A DNA stretch of 18,199 nt from Actinomycetota bacterium. Lineage in GTDB: Bacteria; Actinomycetota; Acidimicrobiia; Acidimicrobiales; CADCTF01. Positions 1 through 6,777 of the stretch are shown here, piece by piece (the stretch's first letter is position 1; each line of letters starts with the position of its first letter). The notes beneath the pieces are model-generated. The model saw only the letters and a program-made list of their open reading frames with translations, made no database searches and was not told where the DNA came from. A program made the translations under genes and the position numbers. The DNA lies in contig JAHWJQ010000015.1 of NCBI GenBank assembly GCA_019348305.1, forward strand, positions 1 to 18,199. Direction: 5' to 3'.

Positions 1-56
1 CGATGATCGCCGCGGGACTCGTAGCGTTGGCCGCGGCGCGGAGGTCGAGCCGATGA
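1..56 (+). CDS. C-terminal end of an unidentified protein (partial)
   Basis: A frame open from the window edge ends at TGA 54-56. It reads as a short hydrophobic Ala/Leu/Val-rich stretch followed by a basic tail (ending RRSSR), which would suit the last membrane helix and cytoplasmic tail of a membrane protein. The stop overlaps the ATG of the next gene (ATGA), a typical translationally coupled junction. Only about 17 codons are visible, so the family cannot be named and the call rests mainly on the overlap. Confidence 0.4.
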   Translation, partial: MIAAGLVALAAARRSSR

Positions 57-361
57 CCGGCCCGGGCGACGACGTGCCGGTCGACGACCGCGACGACAGC
101 CGCCGGGCCAACGACCCCAACGCCGAGGACCGTGACGACCACCCGATCGGCACCACCACCGGCACCGGTGCTGGCGCCACTGCCGGCGCCGTCGGTGGCA
201 TGGCTGTCGGAGGGCCGGCGGGGGCGGCGGTCGGCGGCGTCATCGGTGGGATCGCCGGCGGGCTCGCCGGCCACGGCGTCGCCGACGTGGTGAACCCGGA
301 GGGTGACGTGGTCTCGGGTGACAACATCCCCGACCCCGGGACCGGTGAGCCCGAGCAGTGA
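53..361 (+). CDS. Small glycine-zipper protein
   Basis: A 102-residue protein. The first 30 or so residues are acidic and polar (many Asp, Arg, Asn). Residues about 32-75 are a run of Gly, Ala and Val with repeated GxxxG spacing, starting after an HPIG motif. The end is acidic and rich in Pro, Asp and Gly. This layout matches small bacterial glycine-zipper proteins with an HPxGT start to the Gly/Ala region; such segments are thought to pack as membrane hairpins, but no reaction is known. The ATG at 53 follows a GGAGGT ribosome site at 40-45 and overlaps the preceding stop, supporting this start. It is probably co-transcribed with the upstream gene and the zinc-ribbon gene 27 bp downstream. 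There is no clear signal peptide, so its location is inferred. Confidence 0.7.
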   Translation: MTGPGDDVPVDDRDDSRRANDPNAEDRDDHPIGTTTGTGAGATAGAVGGMAVGGPAGAAVGGVIGGIAGGLAGHGVADVVNPEGDVVSGDNIPDPGTGEPEQ

Positions 362-388
362 CATGACGGGGAGTGGCAAGGTGACCGG

Positions 389-577
389 ATGGCCGATGCC
401 GTCGAGATCACCTGCCCCCGTTGCCAGAGCGTCGTCACCGTCGACTTCTACGGCCCCTGCGACGGGTGCCGAGGCGAGTTGCGGGCAACGCTCGGCGGTC
501 CTCAGAGGGAGGTCGAGGTAGCGGCCTACGAGCCCAAGGCCAACGTCGTCCCCAACCAGGTGGCCACCAAGGAGTGA
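389..577 (+). CDS. Small zinc-ribbon protein
   Basis: A 62-residue protein with two CxxC knuckles, CPRC at residues 9-12 and CDGC at 24-27, spaced as in a zinc ribbon. The second knuckle is followed by a conserved-looking R-G-E-L-R-A stretch, then a polar tail. I recall similar small proteins from actinobacteria, but none with a known function. The ATG at 389 is preceded by AAGGTGA at 378-384, an acceptable ribosome site. It lies 27 bp after the glycine-zipper gene on the same strand. Its stop is 11 bp from the stop of the opposing small gene, so the two transcripts converge. Zinc binding is inferred from the cysteines only. Confidence 0.7.
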   Translation: MADAVEITCPRCQSVVTVDFYGPCDGCRGELRATLGGPQREVEVAAYEPKANVVPNQVATKE

Positions 578-588
578 CGGCCGGCGCC

Positions 589-798
589 TCAGGCGTCGGT
601 GGCGTGGGCCTCGCCGTGGAGGCGGTCGTGCAGACCCTCGAGGGTGGCCGCGCTCATCCCCACCGGCGCCTCCAGCGCGTGGTCCCTGGCCAGGTGGTCG
701 ACCAGCGTGGCGTCCTCGGACGACACGAGCTCATGGGAGTGGCCGGTGGAGCCGACGACCTCGGCCAGCTCGATCTCTTCTTCGGGAACGCCCTCCAT
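589..798 (-). CDS. Small acidic His-rich protein of unknown function
   Basis: A 69-residue protein starting at ATG 798-796, 10 nt after the stop of the lipid kinase gene; a longer in-frame start at 834 would overlap that gene and is less likely. It is acidic at the N-terminus and carries several histidines in the second half (DHLARDH, then LHDRLHGEAHA), a pattern that could bind metal or simply lie on an amphipathic helix. There is no signal peptide or membrane segment. Its position makes it the last gene of the MerR-menG-menF-kinase operon. I do not recognise the family, and its reality rests on spacing, composition and the conserved-looking repeated His motifs. Confidence 0.55.
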   Translation of the reverse strand: MEGVPEEEIELAEVVGSTGHSHELVSSEDATLVDHLARDHALEAPVGMSAATLEGLHDRLHGEAHATDA

Positions 799-808
799 GG
801 CAGTCGTC

Positions 809-1681
809 CTATCCCTTCGAAGGGGCGGCCTCACCGTCGTCGTCGGGGACGAGCACGGTCAGGGCCCCCCGGCGGCACCGGAAGACGAGCGGCGAGCGCA
901 GCCGCACGATCTCGCCGTCGAGGGCCACGTCCACCTCCGGGCGCTCGAAGTGCAACTCGATGGCACTCACCTCGTCGAACACGGCCATCGGCGACCGGTG
1001 AACCTGGCCCGTCAGCAGGGCCCCCACGGTCCGCAGCCGGGCCAGGGGCTGGTCGGCCAGCAAGATGCGGACGTCGAGCACCCCGCTGTCGAGCGAACCC
1101 CGCTCGCCCACGTCGAACAGCGACCGTCCGTAGCGGCCGTTGCCCACGAACACCATCCAGGCCCGGTAGGGGCAGCCGTCGACGGTGATGTTGAACTTCT
1201 GGAAGCTGCGCAGGTCTGCCCACACGGCGGCGAGGGTGGCCAGCGCCCTGGGCATGCGCTTCTCGTCCGCCTTGCGTCGTCGCACGATGCGGGGGTACAC
1301 GCCGATGCCGGCGTTGTTGATGAAGACCTCCCCGTTCACCTCGCCGACGTCGATGCGGCGGCGCCGGCCCGAGGCGGCGCGGGCCGCGTCGTCGAGGGTG
1401 ACGATGCCCACCTCGCGGGCGAAGTGGTTGCGGGTGCCGGCCGGCACCGGCAAGAGAGCCACTTCGGTGCCGGCGAGGATGCCGGCGGCACAGCGCAGCG
1501 TCCCGTCGCCGCCGGCAACTGCGACGAACTCCGGCTCGGCCTGCACCGCCTCCCTCACCCGCGGCTTCACCTCCTTGCCGACCACCTCGTGGATGCGGCT
1601 GCCCGGGAAGGCGGCGGCCACGTCGCCCATCGGTGTCTCACAGGCGCCGGAGTCCGGGTTCACGACGACGGCTCCTGGCAC
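809..1681 (-). CDS. Diacylglycerol-kinase-family lipid kinase
   Basis: A 290-residue protein of the DAGK catalytic / YegS-BmrU type, which phosphorylates a lipid such as diacylglycerol with ATP. Visible motifs are NPDSG at residues 8-12 (nucleotide loop), GGDGT at 57-61 (the signature of the family), PVPAGTRNHFAR at 79-90, and a C-terminal beta-rich half containing a VALDGE stretch. The length is near the family's usual 290-330. The start is GTG at 1681, 19 bp after the menF stop on the same strand, so it is probably in the menaquinone operon. No membrane segment is seen; these enzymes are peripheral at the membrane. The exact lipid substrate cannot be read from sequence. Confidence 0.85.
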   Translation of the reverse strand: MPGAVVVNPDSGACETPMGDVAAAFPGSRIHEVVGKEVKPRVREAVQAEPEFVAVAGGDGTLRCAAGILAGTEVALLPVPAGTRNHFAREVGIVTLDDAARAASGRRRRIDVGEVNGEVFINNAGIGVYPRIVRRRKADEKRMPRALATLAAVWADLRSFQKFNITVDGCPYRAWMVFVGNGRYGRSLFDVGERGSLDSGVLDVRILLADQPLARLRTVGALLTGQVHRSPMAVFDEVSAIELHFERPEVDVALDGEIVRLRSPLVFRCRRGALTVLVPDDDGEAAPSKG

Positions 1682-1700
1682 GGCCGGAGGTTAGAGCGAG

Positions 1701-2975
1701 CTACGGGCGCACCAGCGCGGCCAGCAGCGCCTGGAGCTTGAGCTGGGTCTCGATGAGCTCGCGGCGGGGGTCGGACCCCTCCACGATGCCCACGCCGGCG
1801 AACAGCCTGGCCCTCGCCCCGGAGACCTCGGCCGAGCGGATGCCCAGGGCGTAGGACCCGTCCCCGCGCCCGTCGACCCATCCGACGGGGCCGGCATAGC
1901 GGCCGCGGTCGAGGCCCTCGTGCTCGGCCAGCCAGTCGAGGGCCAGCTTGGTCGGCGTTCCGCCCACTGCCGGCGTCGGGTGGAGCAGCGCCGCCAGCTC
2001 GAGGGCCGTGGGCGCCGGCTCGGCCAGCCGCCCACGGATGTCGGTCCCCAGGTGGACGACGTTGCGCAGCGGCAGCACGCTCGGGGACTCGGGAACGGCA
2101 AGCTCGACGCACGCCGGGCGCAGCGCCTCGCTGATCTGTTCCACGGCGTAGCGGTGCTCCCGCCGTTCCTTGGCCGAGGCCAGCAGCTGCCCTGCCAGCT
2201 GCCGATCGACCGACGGGTCGCCGCTACGGGGGTAGGTGCCGGCGAGGGGGTGGCAGCGGACGTCGGCACCGCGTCGCTCGACCAGAAGCTCGGGGCTGGC
2301 GCCCACGAAGCCGTCGACGGAAAAGACCGTGCACGACGGGTACAGGGTGCGGAGCCGGTCGACGACATCGGGGACCACGATGGGCCGGTTGCACTCCACC
2401 ACCACCTCGCGGGCCACGACAACCTTCTCCAGGTCGCCGGCGGCGATGGCCTCGACCGCCCGGCACACCGTGGCTTCCCAGTCGGCGTGCGAGCGCGGCG
2501 AGGTGAGGGTGAACCCGTCGGGCAGCACCATCGTCTCCAACTCGGGCGCCTCCCACTCGGTTCTGGGGATGTCAGCGCACCCGAGAGCTGCGCGGACGTC
2601 CCCAGAACGCGTTTGGACGGTGGTCAGCCACTGGCGGCCGCCGGGGCTACGGCCGACCAGCAGCGCAGGCACCACCATCGACCCCGGCGACTCAGGGTCG
2701 AACGGCAGCGCGCCCACCGCCACCGCCCCGGTGCCGGGCAGGCCGACCTCGTCTTCGACGGCGATGCCGGCCAGGGCCTCGGCCACCACGCCGGCGTGGG
2801 CCATGTTCGCCACGTCGACCCGCAGGGCGACGCCCTGGCCGGCGACCCCGTGGCCTTCCCGCTCGAACAGGAAGCCCGACGGCCCGGCCACTGCCAGCAA
2901 GTCGACGGCCGGCGCCCCGTCCAGCTCGACGGTGCGGGCCACCAGGCCGGCGGCTCGGGCCCGAGGGTCGTTCAC
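1701..2975 (-). CDS. menF: Isochorismate synthase (menaquinone pathway)
   Basis: A 424-residue chorismate-utilising enzyme that converts chorismate to isochorismate, the entry step to menaquinone. The C-terminal domain (about 160-424) shows the family blocks: KVVVAR at 184-189 with the likely catalytic Lys184, FVGASPE at 223-229, PLAGT at 243-247, LHPTPAVGGTP at 331-341, RYAGPVGW at 359-366, ALGIRSA at 376-382 and AGVGIVEGSDP at 393-403. I chose GTG 2975 because it overlaps the menG stop as GTGA; an open frame runs on upstream but that part is a shadow of menG. EntC/DhbC-type siderophore or salicylate enzymes share these motifs, but the neighbouring menG favours menaquinone. Residues 123-139 are encoded by a 47-bp palindromic repeat also found near nth. 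Confidence 0.93.
   Translation of the reverse strand: MNDPRARAAGLVARTVELDGAPAVDLLAVAGPSGFLFEREGHGVAGQGVALRVDVANMAHAGVVAEALAGIAVEDEVGLPGTGAVAVGALPFDPESPGSMVVPALLVGRSPGGRQWLTTVQTRSGDVRAALGCADIPRTEWEAPELETMVLPDGFTLTSPRSHADWEATVCRAVEAIAAGDLEKVVVAREVVVECNRPIVVPDVVDRLRTLYPSCTVFSVDGFVGASPELLVERRGADVRCHPLAGTYPRSGDPSVDRQLAGQLLASAKERREHRYAVEQISEALRPACVELAVPESPSVLPLRNVVHLGTDIRGRLAEPAPTALELAALLHPTPAVGGTPTKLALDWLAEHEGLDRGRYAGPVGWVDGRGDGSYALGIRSAEVSGARARLFAGVGIVEGSDPRRELIETQLKLQALLAALVRP
2561..2607. repeat. 47-bp palindromic repeat, copy A (inside menF)
   Basis: The outer arms are TTCTGGGGATGTC (2561-2573) and GACGTCCCCAGAA (2595-2607), complementary at 12 of 13 positions with the odd pair a G-T wobble. 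The inner arms GCGCA (2575-2579) and TGCGC (2589-2593) are also complementary. Copy B at 12536-12582 has the same total length and the same outer left arm. Both copies are followed directly by CGCG. This copy lies in the menF reading frame and encodes residues about 123-139 without breaking it. Confidence 0.85.
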
Positions 2976-3664
2976 CGGCGGGTCCCGGTGATGAGCTGCG
3001 CGATGCCGCCGGAGAGGAGGCGACGGTCGACCTCGGCGAAGCCGGCGGCGCCCAGCCTGTCGAGCAGGGCAGCGAGGGGTGGGAGGTAGGCGACCGAGCG
3101 CGGGAGGTAGCGGTAGGCGTCGCCGTCGGAGAGGAGGCCGCCGATCCTCGGCACCAGCCTGTCGAAGTAGATCCCGTGCCCCCACTGCAGGAGGCGGTGA
3201 CGGGGCTGGGCCACCTCCAACAGGGCCACCCGGCCCCCGGGCCGGACCACTCTGGCCAGTTCGTCGAAGAAGCCGGCCAGGTCGGCGAAGTTGCGCAGCG
3301 CGAAGCCGCACGTGGCGCCGGCGGCGGAGGCGGCGGGTAGTGGCAGGCGCAGAGCATCGGCCTGCACCAGCGGGGCCGAGGTACGGGCGTGGGCCAGCAT
3401 CCCCCGCGACAGGTCGATCCCGATGGGCAGGTGGCCCCGGTGCTCGAGCTCCCGGCAGAGGTCACCGGTCCCGGCGGCCAGGTCGACCACCACCGAGTCG
3501 GGGGGAAGGCGCAGGGACTCGACCGTGCGGCGCCGCCAGCCCACGTCCATGCGCAACGTCAGGACGCGGTTGACCAGGTCGTAGCGGGGGGCGATGGCGT
3601 CGAACATCGACCGGACGGCCCGCACCTTCTCCTCGCCCTCGGGCAGAGGCGCCGGCAGGTTCAC
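2972..3664 (-). CDS. menG: Demethylmenaquinone methyltransferase (UbiE/MenG)
   Basis: A 230-residue SAM-dependent methyltransferase that makes the last step of menaquinone synthesis, methylating demethylmenaquinone. The N-terminus has the UbiE signature FDAIAPRYDLVNRVLT at residues 21-36. The SAM-binding glycine motif DLAAGTGD lies at 62-69, and the second acidic residue of the SAM site is in GIDLS. ALRNF and RPGGR (post-motif strands) follow in order. Length and motif order match the family, whose usual size is 230-260. The start is GTG 3664, overlapping the MerR stop as GTGA, and the stop overlaps the menF GTG in the same way. The pairing with menF in a menaquinone-using phylum makes menG the better name than ubiE. 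Confidence 0.93.
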   Translation of the reverse strand: MNLPAPLPEGEEKVRAVRSMFDAIAPRYDLVNRVLTLRMDVGWRRRTVESLRLPPDSVVVDLAAGTGDLCRELEHRGHLPIGIDLSRGMLAHARTSAPLVQADALRLPLPAASAAGATCGFALRNFADLAGFFDELARVVRPGGRVALLEVAQPRHRLLQWGHGIYFDRLVPRIGGLLSDGDAYRYLPRSVAYLPPLAALLDRLGAAGFAEVDRRLLSGGIAQLITGTRR

Positions 3665-4404
3665 GGGGTGGCGCTCACCTGTCGCTCCACCGCGGCCACC
3701 TCGGCCTCGCCGCCGACGCGGTCGATGTGTTCCTGGGCCACCGCCAGCAGGGTCCGCTCGAAGTGGTGGGCCACCAGCTTGGTGGTGGCGGGCAGCAGAG
3801 CCGTGAAGGCCTCGACCAGGCGGGCAGCCGCCTCTTCGTCGGCGAGGCCCGATCGGCGCAGCGGGTGGCGGACGTGTTCGTCGAACAGCTCCACCGCCCG
3901 CTCGGCGACGGCACGCATCGCCTCGTGGTGGCGCCGGGCCAGGTCGAGGATCTCAGGGAGGGGGAGACCGGCCTCGAGCAGGCGAAGGCCGGCAGCGGCG
4001 GCTTCCACGTCGGCCGTGGTGAAGCGAGGCTCACCGGCAAGCCGCTGGGGGACCAGGAGCCCCTCGCGGCTCAGTGCCTGGAGCAGGCCCAAGGGGATGC
4101 CGCTGCGCTCGGCCAGCTCTTCGATGGTGAAGCGAGCCGCCGGCTGGGGAGTGGCCACCGCGCTGGCCAGAGCCTCGTCCGCGACATCGAGTTCGCCGCA
4201 GAGCACGCGGCGGACGGCGGCCAGCGACAGGCCCCGGGCCTGCAAGCGGCGGATCTCGGCCAGTCGCTCCAGGTGGTGGTCGCCGTACCACGCCACCCGG
4301 CCCTGCCGGCGCGGAGGTTGGAGCAGTCCGCGGGCCTGATAGAAGCGCACGGTGTCGACGGAGACCTCGGCGCGGGCGGCCAGCTGCTCCACCCGATAGT
4401 CCAC
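3661..4404 (-). CDS. MerR-family transcriptional regulator with two helix-turn-helix segments
   Basis: A 247-residue protein. Residues 1-70 form a MerR N-terminal DNA-binding domain: YRVEQLAARAEVSVDTVRFYQARGLL, then the wing with W-Y, then LAEIRRLQARGLSLAAV. A second, more diverged MerR-like unit follows at about 91-145 (FTIEELAERSGIPLGLLQALSREGLL). The remaining part is helical and rich in Ala, Glu and Arg, with no obvious cysteine metal site; it may bind a small ligand or mediate dimerisation. It heads the operon containing menG, menF and the lipid kinase, so it may regulate that operon; this is inferred from position. The start is GTG 4404, the only in-frame start downstream of a stop at 4416-4414, and a TAGAGT hexamer lies 6 nt upstream. 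Confidence 0.85.
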   Translation of the reverse strand: MDYRVEQLAARAEVSVDTVRFYQARGLLQPPRRQGRVAWYGDHHLERLAEIRRLQARGLSLAAVRRVLCGELDVADEALASAVATPQPAARFTIEELAERSGIPLGLLQALSREGLLVPQRLAGEPRFTTADVEAAAAGLRLLEAGLPLPEILDLARRHHEAMRAVAERAVELFDEHVRHPLRRSGLADEEAAARLVEAFTALLPATTKLVAHHFERTLLAVAQEHIDRVGGEAEVAAVERQVSATP

Positions 4405-4410
4405 CCCATC

Positions 4411-4416
4411 ACTCTA
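4411..4416 (-). promoter_or_regulatory. Candidate -10 element of the MerR-menG-menF operon
   Basis: On the minus strand TAGAGT (a TANNNT match) lies 6 nt before the GTG at 4404. That spacing places the expected transcription start at or next to the start codon, so the mRNA would be leaderless. No convincing -35 hexamer is seen. Inferred from motif and spacing only. Confidence 0.45.
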
Positions 4417-4452
4417 GGAGTGCGCGCTCACGAAGTCCGCATCGCTCCTGCG

Positions 4453-4701
4453 CTACGCCTCAGGGTCGAGCGCGGCGCCACAGTGCCGGCATCGGGGGTT
4501 GGCCCGGGTCGTCGGCCGCTGGCACACCCGGCACCGGTGGACCGGCACCTGGCCTTTCACGAGCCGGCGGAGGGCGGAGACCAACATGGCGCCCACGGCG
4601 GTCACGATGAGCAGCTCCAGGACGGCGCGTACCAGGGTTTTCCGGGCTCCGTGGCGGCTTCGGGGCGCGGCTGGCGGTCCAGTCGCGCCGGGACAAGGCA
4701 T
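4453..4701 (-). CDS. Small membrane-anchored zinc-ribbon protein
   Basis: An 82-residue protein with a basic N-terminus, one membrane segment at about residues 24-44 (VRAVLELLIVTAVGAMLVSA) and a C-terminal zinc ribbon with CxxC pairs at 57/60 and 71/74. The topology would place the ribbon on one side of the membrane as a small domain; which side is not certain. The frame continues far upstream, but that part is antisense to the LCP gene, so I use ATG 4701. This start is only 15 bp from the divergent LCP start, which is tight, and a shorter start cannot be excluded. I do not recognise a named family. Function unknown; a structural or regulatory zinc site is inferred. Confidence 0.6.
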   Translation of the reverse strand: MPCPGATGPPAAPRSRHGARKTLVRAVLELLIVTAVGAMLVSALRRLVKGQVPVHRCRVCQRPTTRANPRCRHCGAALDPEA

Positions 4702-4703
4702 CC

Positions 4704-4709
4704 TAGGGT
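4704..4709 (+). promoter_or_regulatory. Candidate -10 element of the LCP gene
   Basis: TAGGGT is followed by 7 nt and then ATG 4717. The spacing suggests transcription starts at the ATG (leaderless). It also argues for ATG 4717 over GTG 4711 or ATG 4738. No clear -35 is seen. Confidence 0.45.
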
Positions 4710-4716
4710 CGTGAAC

Positions 4717-5919
4717 ATGTTCGGCTCCCGGGGCGCGATGAGCGCGCGACAGACGTCGATCGCATTGGTGGTGGTCTGCGGCATCCTGTTCAGCGCCATC
4801 GGGGCGGTCGCTGTTCGTACCGCGAGCGACGACAACCCCGTGGTCATCGTGGGCTCCACGGCGCCGGCAACCTCGACGGTCCCCGCCGAGCCGGCGGTGG
4901 TCCCCCAGCCCGAGACCCCGGCTGAGCCCCCGCCGCTCGCTGGGCCGCAGCCGGAGCCGCCGCCGGCGCCCGGCCTCAAGGAGCCGAACGGGCGGCCGTA
5001 CGGCCCCGCCATCCAGTTCACCAGCGACATCGCCGTCCCCGATGGGCTCGTCTTCGTCCTCGTCCTCGGCTCCGACGCCCGCCCCAACGAGGACCTTCTC
5101 AGCGCGCGGGCCGACTCGATCCACCTGCTGGCCATCAACCCGGCCAGCGGCGCCGGCACGATCGTGGGGTTCCCCCGCGACAGCTACGTCGAGTTCCCGG
5201 GCGGCGGCCGGGGCAAGATCAACGACGCGTTGACCCGGGGCGGGCCGAAGCTGGTGGCCGAGACCGTCAGGCGGGTGACGGGCCTGCCGGTCCACTACTA
5301 CGTCCTCACCGGCTTCGTTGGTTTGACGCGGATGGTCGACGAGCTCGGAGGCGTGGATGTCCCCGTCGGGCGGCGGATGAGGGACCGTCTTTCCGGAACC
5401 CGCTTCGAGCCGGGCTGGCACCGCTTCGACGGGGGTGAGGCGCTGGCCTTCACCCGCGACCGTACGAGCGTCGCCAACGGCGACTTCAGCCGATCGGAGA
5501 ACCACGGGACACTGCTGCTGGCGGCCTTGGGCAAGCTGCGGGCCGAGGTGTCCGACAACGCCGGGCTGTTCCGCTGGATGGGCATCCTGGGCCGCAACTG
5601 CCGCCTCGACGTGCCGGCCGACGAACTGCCCCGGTTGGCGGCGCTGGCTCGCCGGCTCGCCCCGGACAAGATCCGCAACGTCGTCGTCCCTGGGCGGATC
5701 GGCTACGCCGGTCGGGCGTCGGTCGTCTTCCTCGGCCAGGACGCCCCTCGGTTGTTCACCGATCTTCGCGACGATGCGCTGCTCAACGGCACGGCGTCGC
5801 CCTCCACCACCTCGGCCCCCACCACCGAGCCCACGACCACCACCACCTCGGCGCCACCACCGCCGCCTCCGCCCGACCCGGTGCCCACGACCACCAGCAC
5901 CACGCCGCTGTTGGGCTGA
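4717..5919 (+). CDS. LytR-CpsA-Psr (LCP) family cell-wall glycopolymer ligase
   Basis: A 400-residue protein that probably transfers undecaprenyl-linked glycopolymers to peptidoglycan outside the membrane. Residues 12-34 are a single N-terminal membrane segment. Residues 37-95 are a Pro/Ala-rich linker. The LCP core runs from about 112 to 275: VLVLGSDAR 115-122, ADSIHLLAINP 132-142, GFPRDS 151-156, KIND 167-170, FVGLTRMVDELGGVDV 200-215, AFTRDR 244-249 and GDFSRSENH 255-263. The Asp and Arg residues in these blocks are the known pyrophosphate and metal contacts of the family. The last 45 residues are a Thr/Pro-rich low-complexity tail rather than a recognisable LytR_C domain. Its own start probably lacks a 5' leader. 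It converges on the MaoC-like gene with a 20-bp gap. Confidence 0.9.
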   Translation: MFGSRGAMSARQTSIALVVVCGILFSAIGAVAVRTASDDNPVVIVGSTAPATSTVPAEPAVVPQPETPAEPPPLAGPQPEPPPAPGLKEPNGRPYGPAIQFTSDIAVPDGLVFVLVLGSDARPNEDLLSARADSIHLLAINPASGAGTIVGFPRDSYVEFPGGGRGKINDALTRGGPKLVAETVRRVTGLPVHYYVLTGFVGLTRMVDELGGVDVPVGRRMRDRLSGTRFEPGWHRFDGGEALAFTRDRTSVANGDFSRSENHGTLLLAALGKLRAEVSDNAGLFRWMGILGRNCRLDVPADELPRLAALARRLAPDKIRNVVVPGRIGYAGRASVVFLGQDAPRLFTDLRDDALLNGTASPSTTSAPTTEPTTTTTSAPPPPPPPDPVPTTTSTTPLLG

Positions 5920-5939
5920 GGCAGGCGGCCAGCGGCCGC

Positions 5940-6395
5940 TCAGGCGTAGTAGCGGTAGAGGGCGGTCGCCACGCAGGCCGGCTTGCGCTGGCCCTCCACC
6001 TCGAACACCAGCTCCAGGGTTGCCTGGGCGCCACCGGGCACCTCGTCCACCGCGGCCAGCGTGGCCCCCAGCCGCAGCCGTGCCCCCACCGGCACCGGCG
6101 CGGGGAACCGGAGGCGGTCGAGGCCGTAGTTGACCCCCATGGCGAAGCCCTGCACCTGCAGGATCGAGCCGAGCAAGGCCGGGGCGAGCGACAGCGTGAG
6201 GTAGCCGTGGGCGATCGGCCCCCCGAAGGGGCCGGTCTTGGCCCGCTCGGGGTCGACGTGGATCCACTGGAGGTCGCCGGTGGCCTCGGCGAAGCGGTTC
6301 ACCTGCTCCTGGGTGACGGTGAGCCAGTCGCTGTGGCCGAGGTGGCTGCCGACGGCGGCGCGTAGACCATCGAGGCCATCGATGGTCGTGGTCAC
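5940..6395 (-). CDS. MaoC-like (R)-specific enoyl-CoA / hydroxyacyl dehydratase
   Basis: A 151-residue single-hotdog protein. The hydratase-2 motif is visible: FAEATGDLQWIHVDPERA at residues 35-52 with catalytic Asp41 and His46, then GPFGGPIAHGYLTL at 55-68. The C-terminal strands contain NYGLDRLRFPAPVPVGARLR and end in RYYA. From memory the protein is closely similar in layout to the mycobacterial single-domain hydratase HtdZ (Rv0130), which hydrates 2-enoyl-CoA; this is recall, not a search. The start is GTG 6395, which overlaps the stop of the membrane-protein gene as GTGA; an open frame continues upstream but is a shadow of that gene. It is cytoplasmic and probably translated with the two upstream genes. 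Confidence 0.88.
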   Translation of the reverse strand: MTTTIDGLDGLRAAVGSHLGHSDWLTVTQEQVNRFAEATGDLQWIHVDPERAKTGPFGGPIAHGYLTLSLAPALLGSILQVQGFAMGVNYGLDRLRFPAPVPVGARLRLGATLAAVDEVPGGAQATLELVFEVEGQRKPACVATALYRYYA

Positions 6396-6772
6396 TTGAA
6401 CCAGATCCGCTGGTAGTCCCGGCTCATGGGGTGCAACAGCAACACGACGAGTGCGATCTCGAAGGCGAGGCTGATGATGTCGGCCGCGAAGGGGTTGCGG
6501 GTGATCACCGCCCGCAGGACGAAGGGCGCGAAGGCGCTGGCCAGGCCGAGGTAGTAGCCCCATTTCTGGTCGTTGGCGATGCCCCGACCGCCGAGCACGC
6601 CCCCGCCGATGCGGATGGCGAAGTAGACCAACACCAGGGGCCGCAGGGCGACGAAGACGCCGGCTCGCAGGAGGTCGAGGACCGCGAAGACGGCATTGGC
6701 GTAGAGCAGCCACGTGGCGATCACCAGGGTCTGGGGCTGCGACTGGTTGAGCCAGCGCCGGGTCGATTGCAT
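6392..6772 (-). CDS. Small four-helix membrane protein of unknown function
   Basis: A 126-residue protein with about four hydrophobic segments near residues 15-36, 38-60, 71-90 and 98-116. They are separated by short loops with basic residues (LRPL, RIGGG, NDQKWG, RNP). The N-terminus is basic and ends before the first helix; there is no cleavable signal pattern. The start is ATG 6772, 5 nt after the rlmN stop, and its stop overlaps the MaoC-like GTG, so it sits in the middle of a three-gene operon. I recognise no family motif. Coupling to rlmN and a hydratase gives no clear function. Confidence 0.75.
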   Translation of the reverse strand: MQSTRRWLNQSQPQTLVIATWLLYANAVFAVLDLLRAGVFVALRPLVLVYFAIRIGGGVLGGRGIANDQKWGYYLGLASAFAPFVLRAVITRNPFAADIISLAFEIALVVLLLHPMSRDYQRIWFK

Positions 6773-6777
6773 GCGCG

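Noticed and set aside
599..1741. Long plus-strand open frame across the lipid kinase gene
   Set aside because: It is antisense to a protein with clear GGDGT and NPDSG motifs, and its translation has no family features; GC-rich DNA commonly leaves such frames open.
2976..3311. Upstream extension of menF by about 112 codons
   Set aside because: This part is out of frame with and inside menG; the extension is Arg/Pro-rich with no isochorismate synthase sequence, and GTG 2975 gives a standard GTGA junction.
3727..4716. Upstream extension of the LCP protein
   Set aside because: The extension is antisense to the MerR gene and the zinc-ribbon gene; the LCP membrane anchor starts after 4717.
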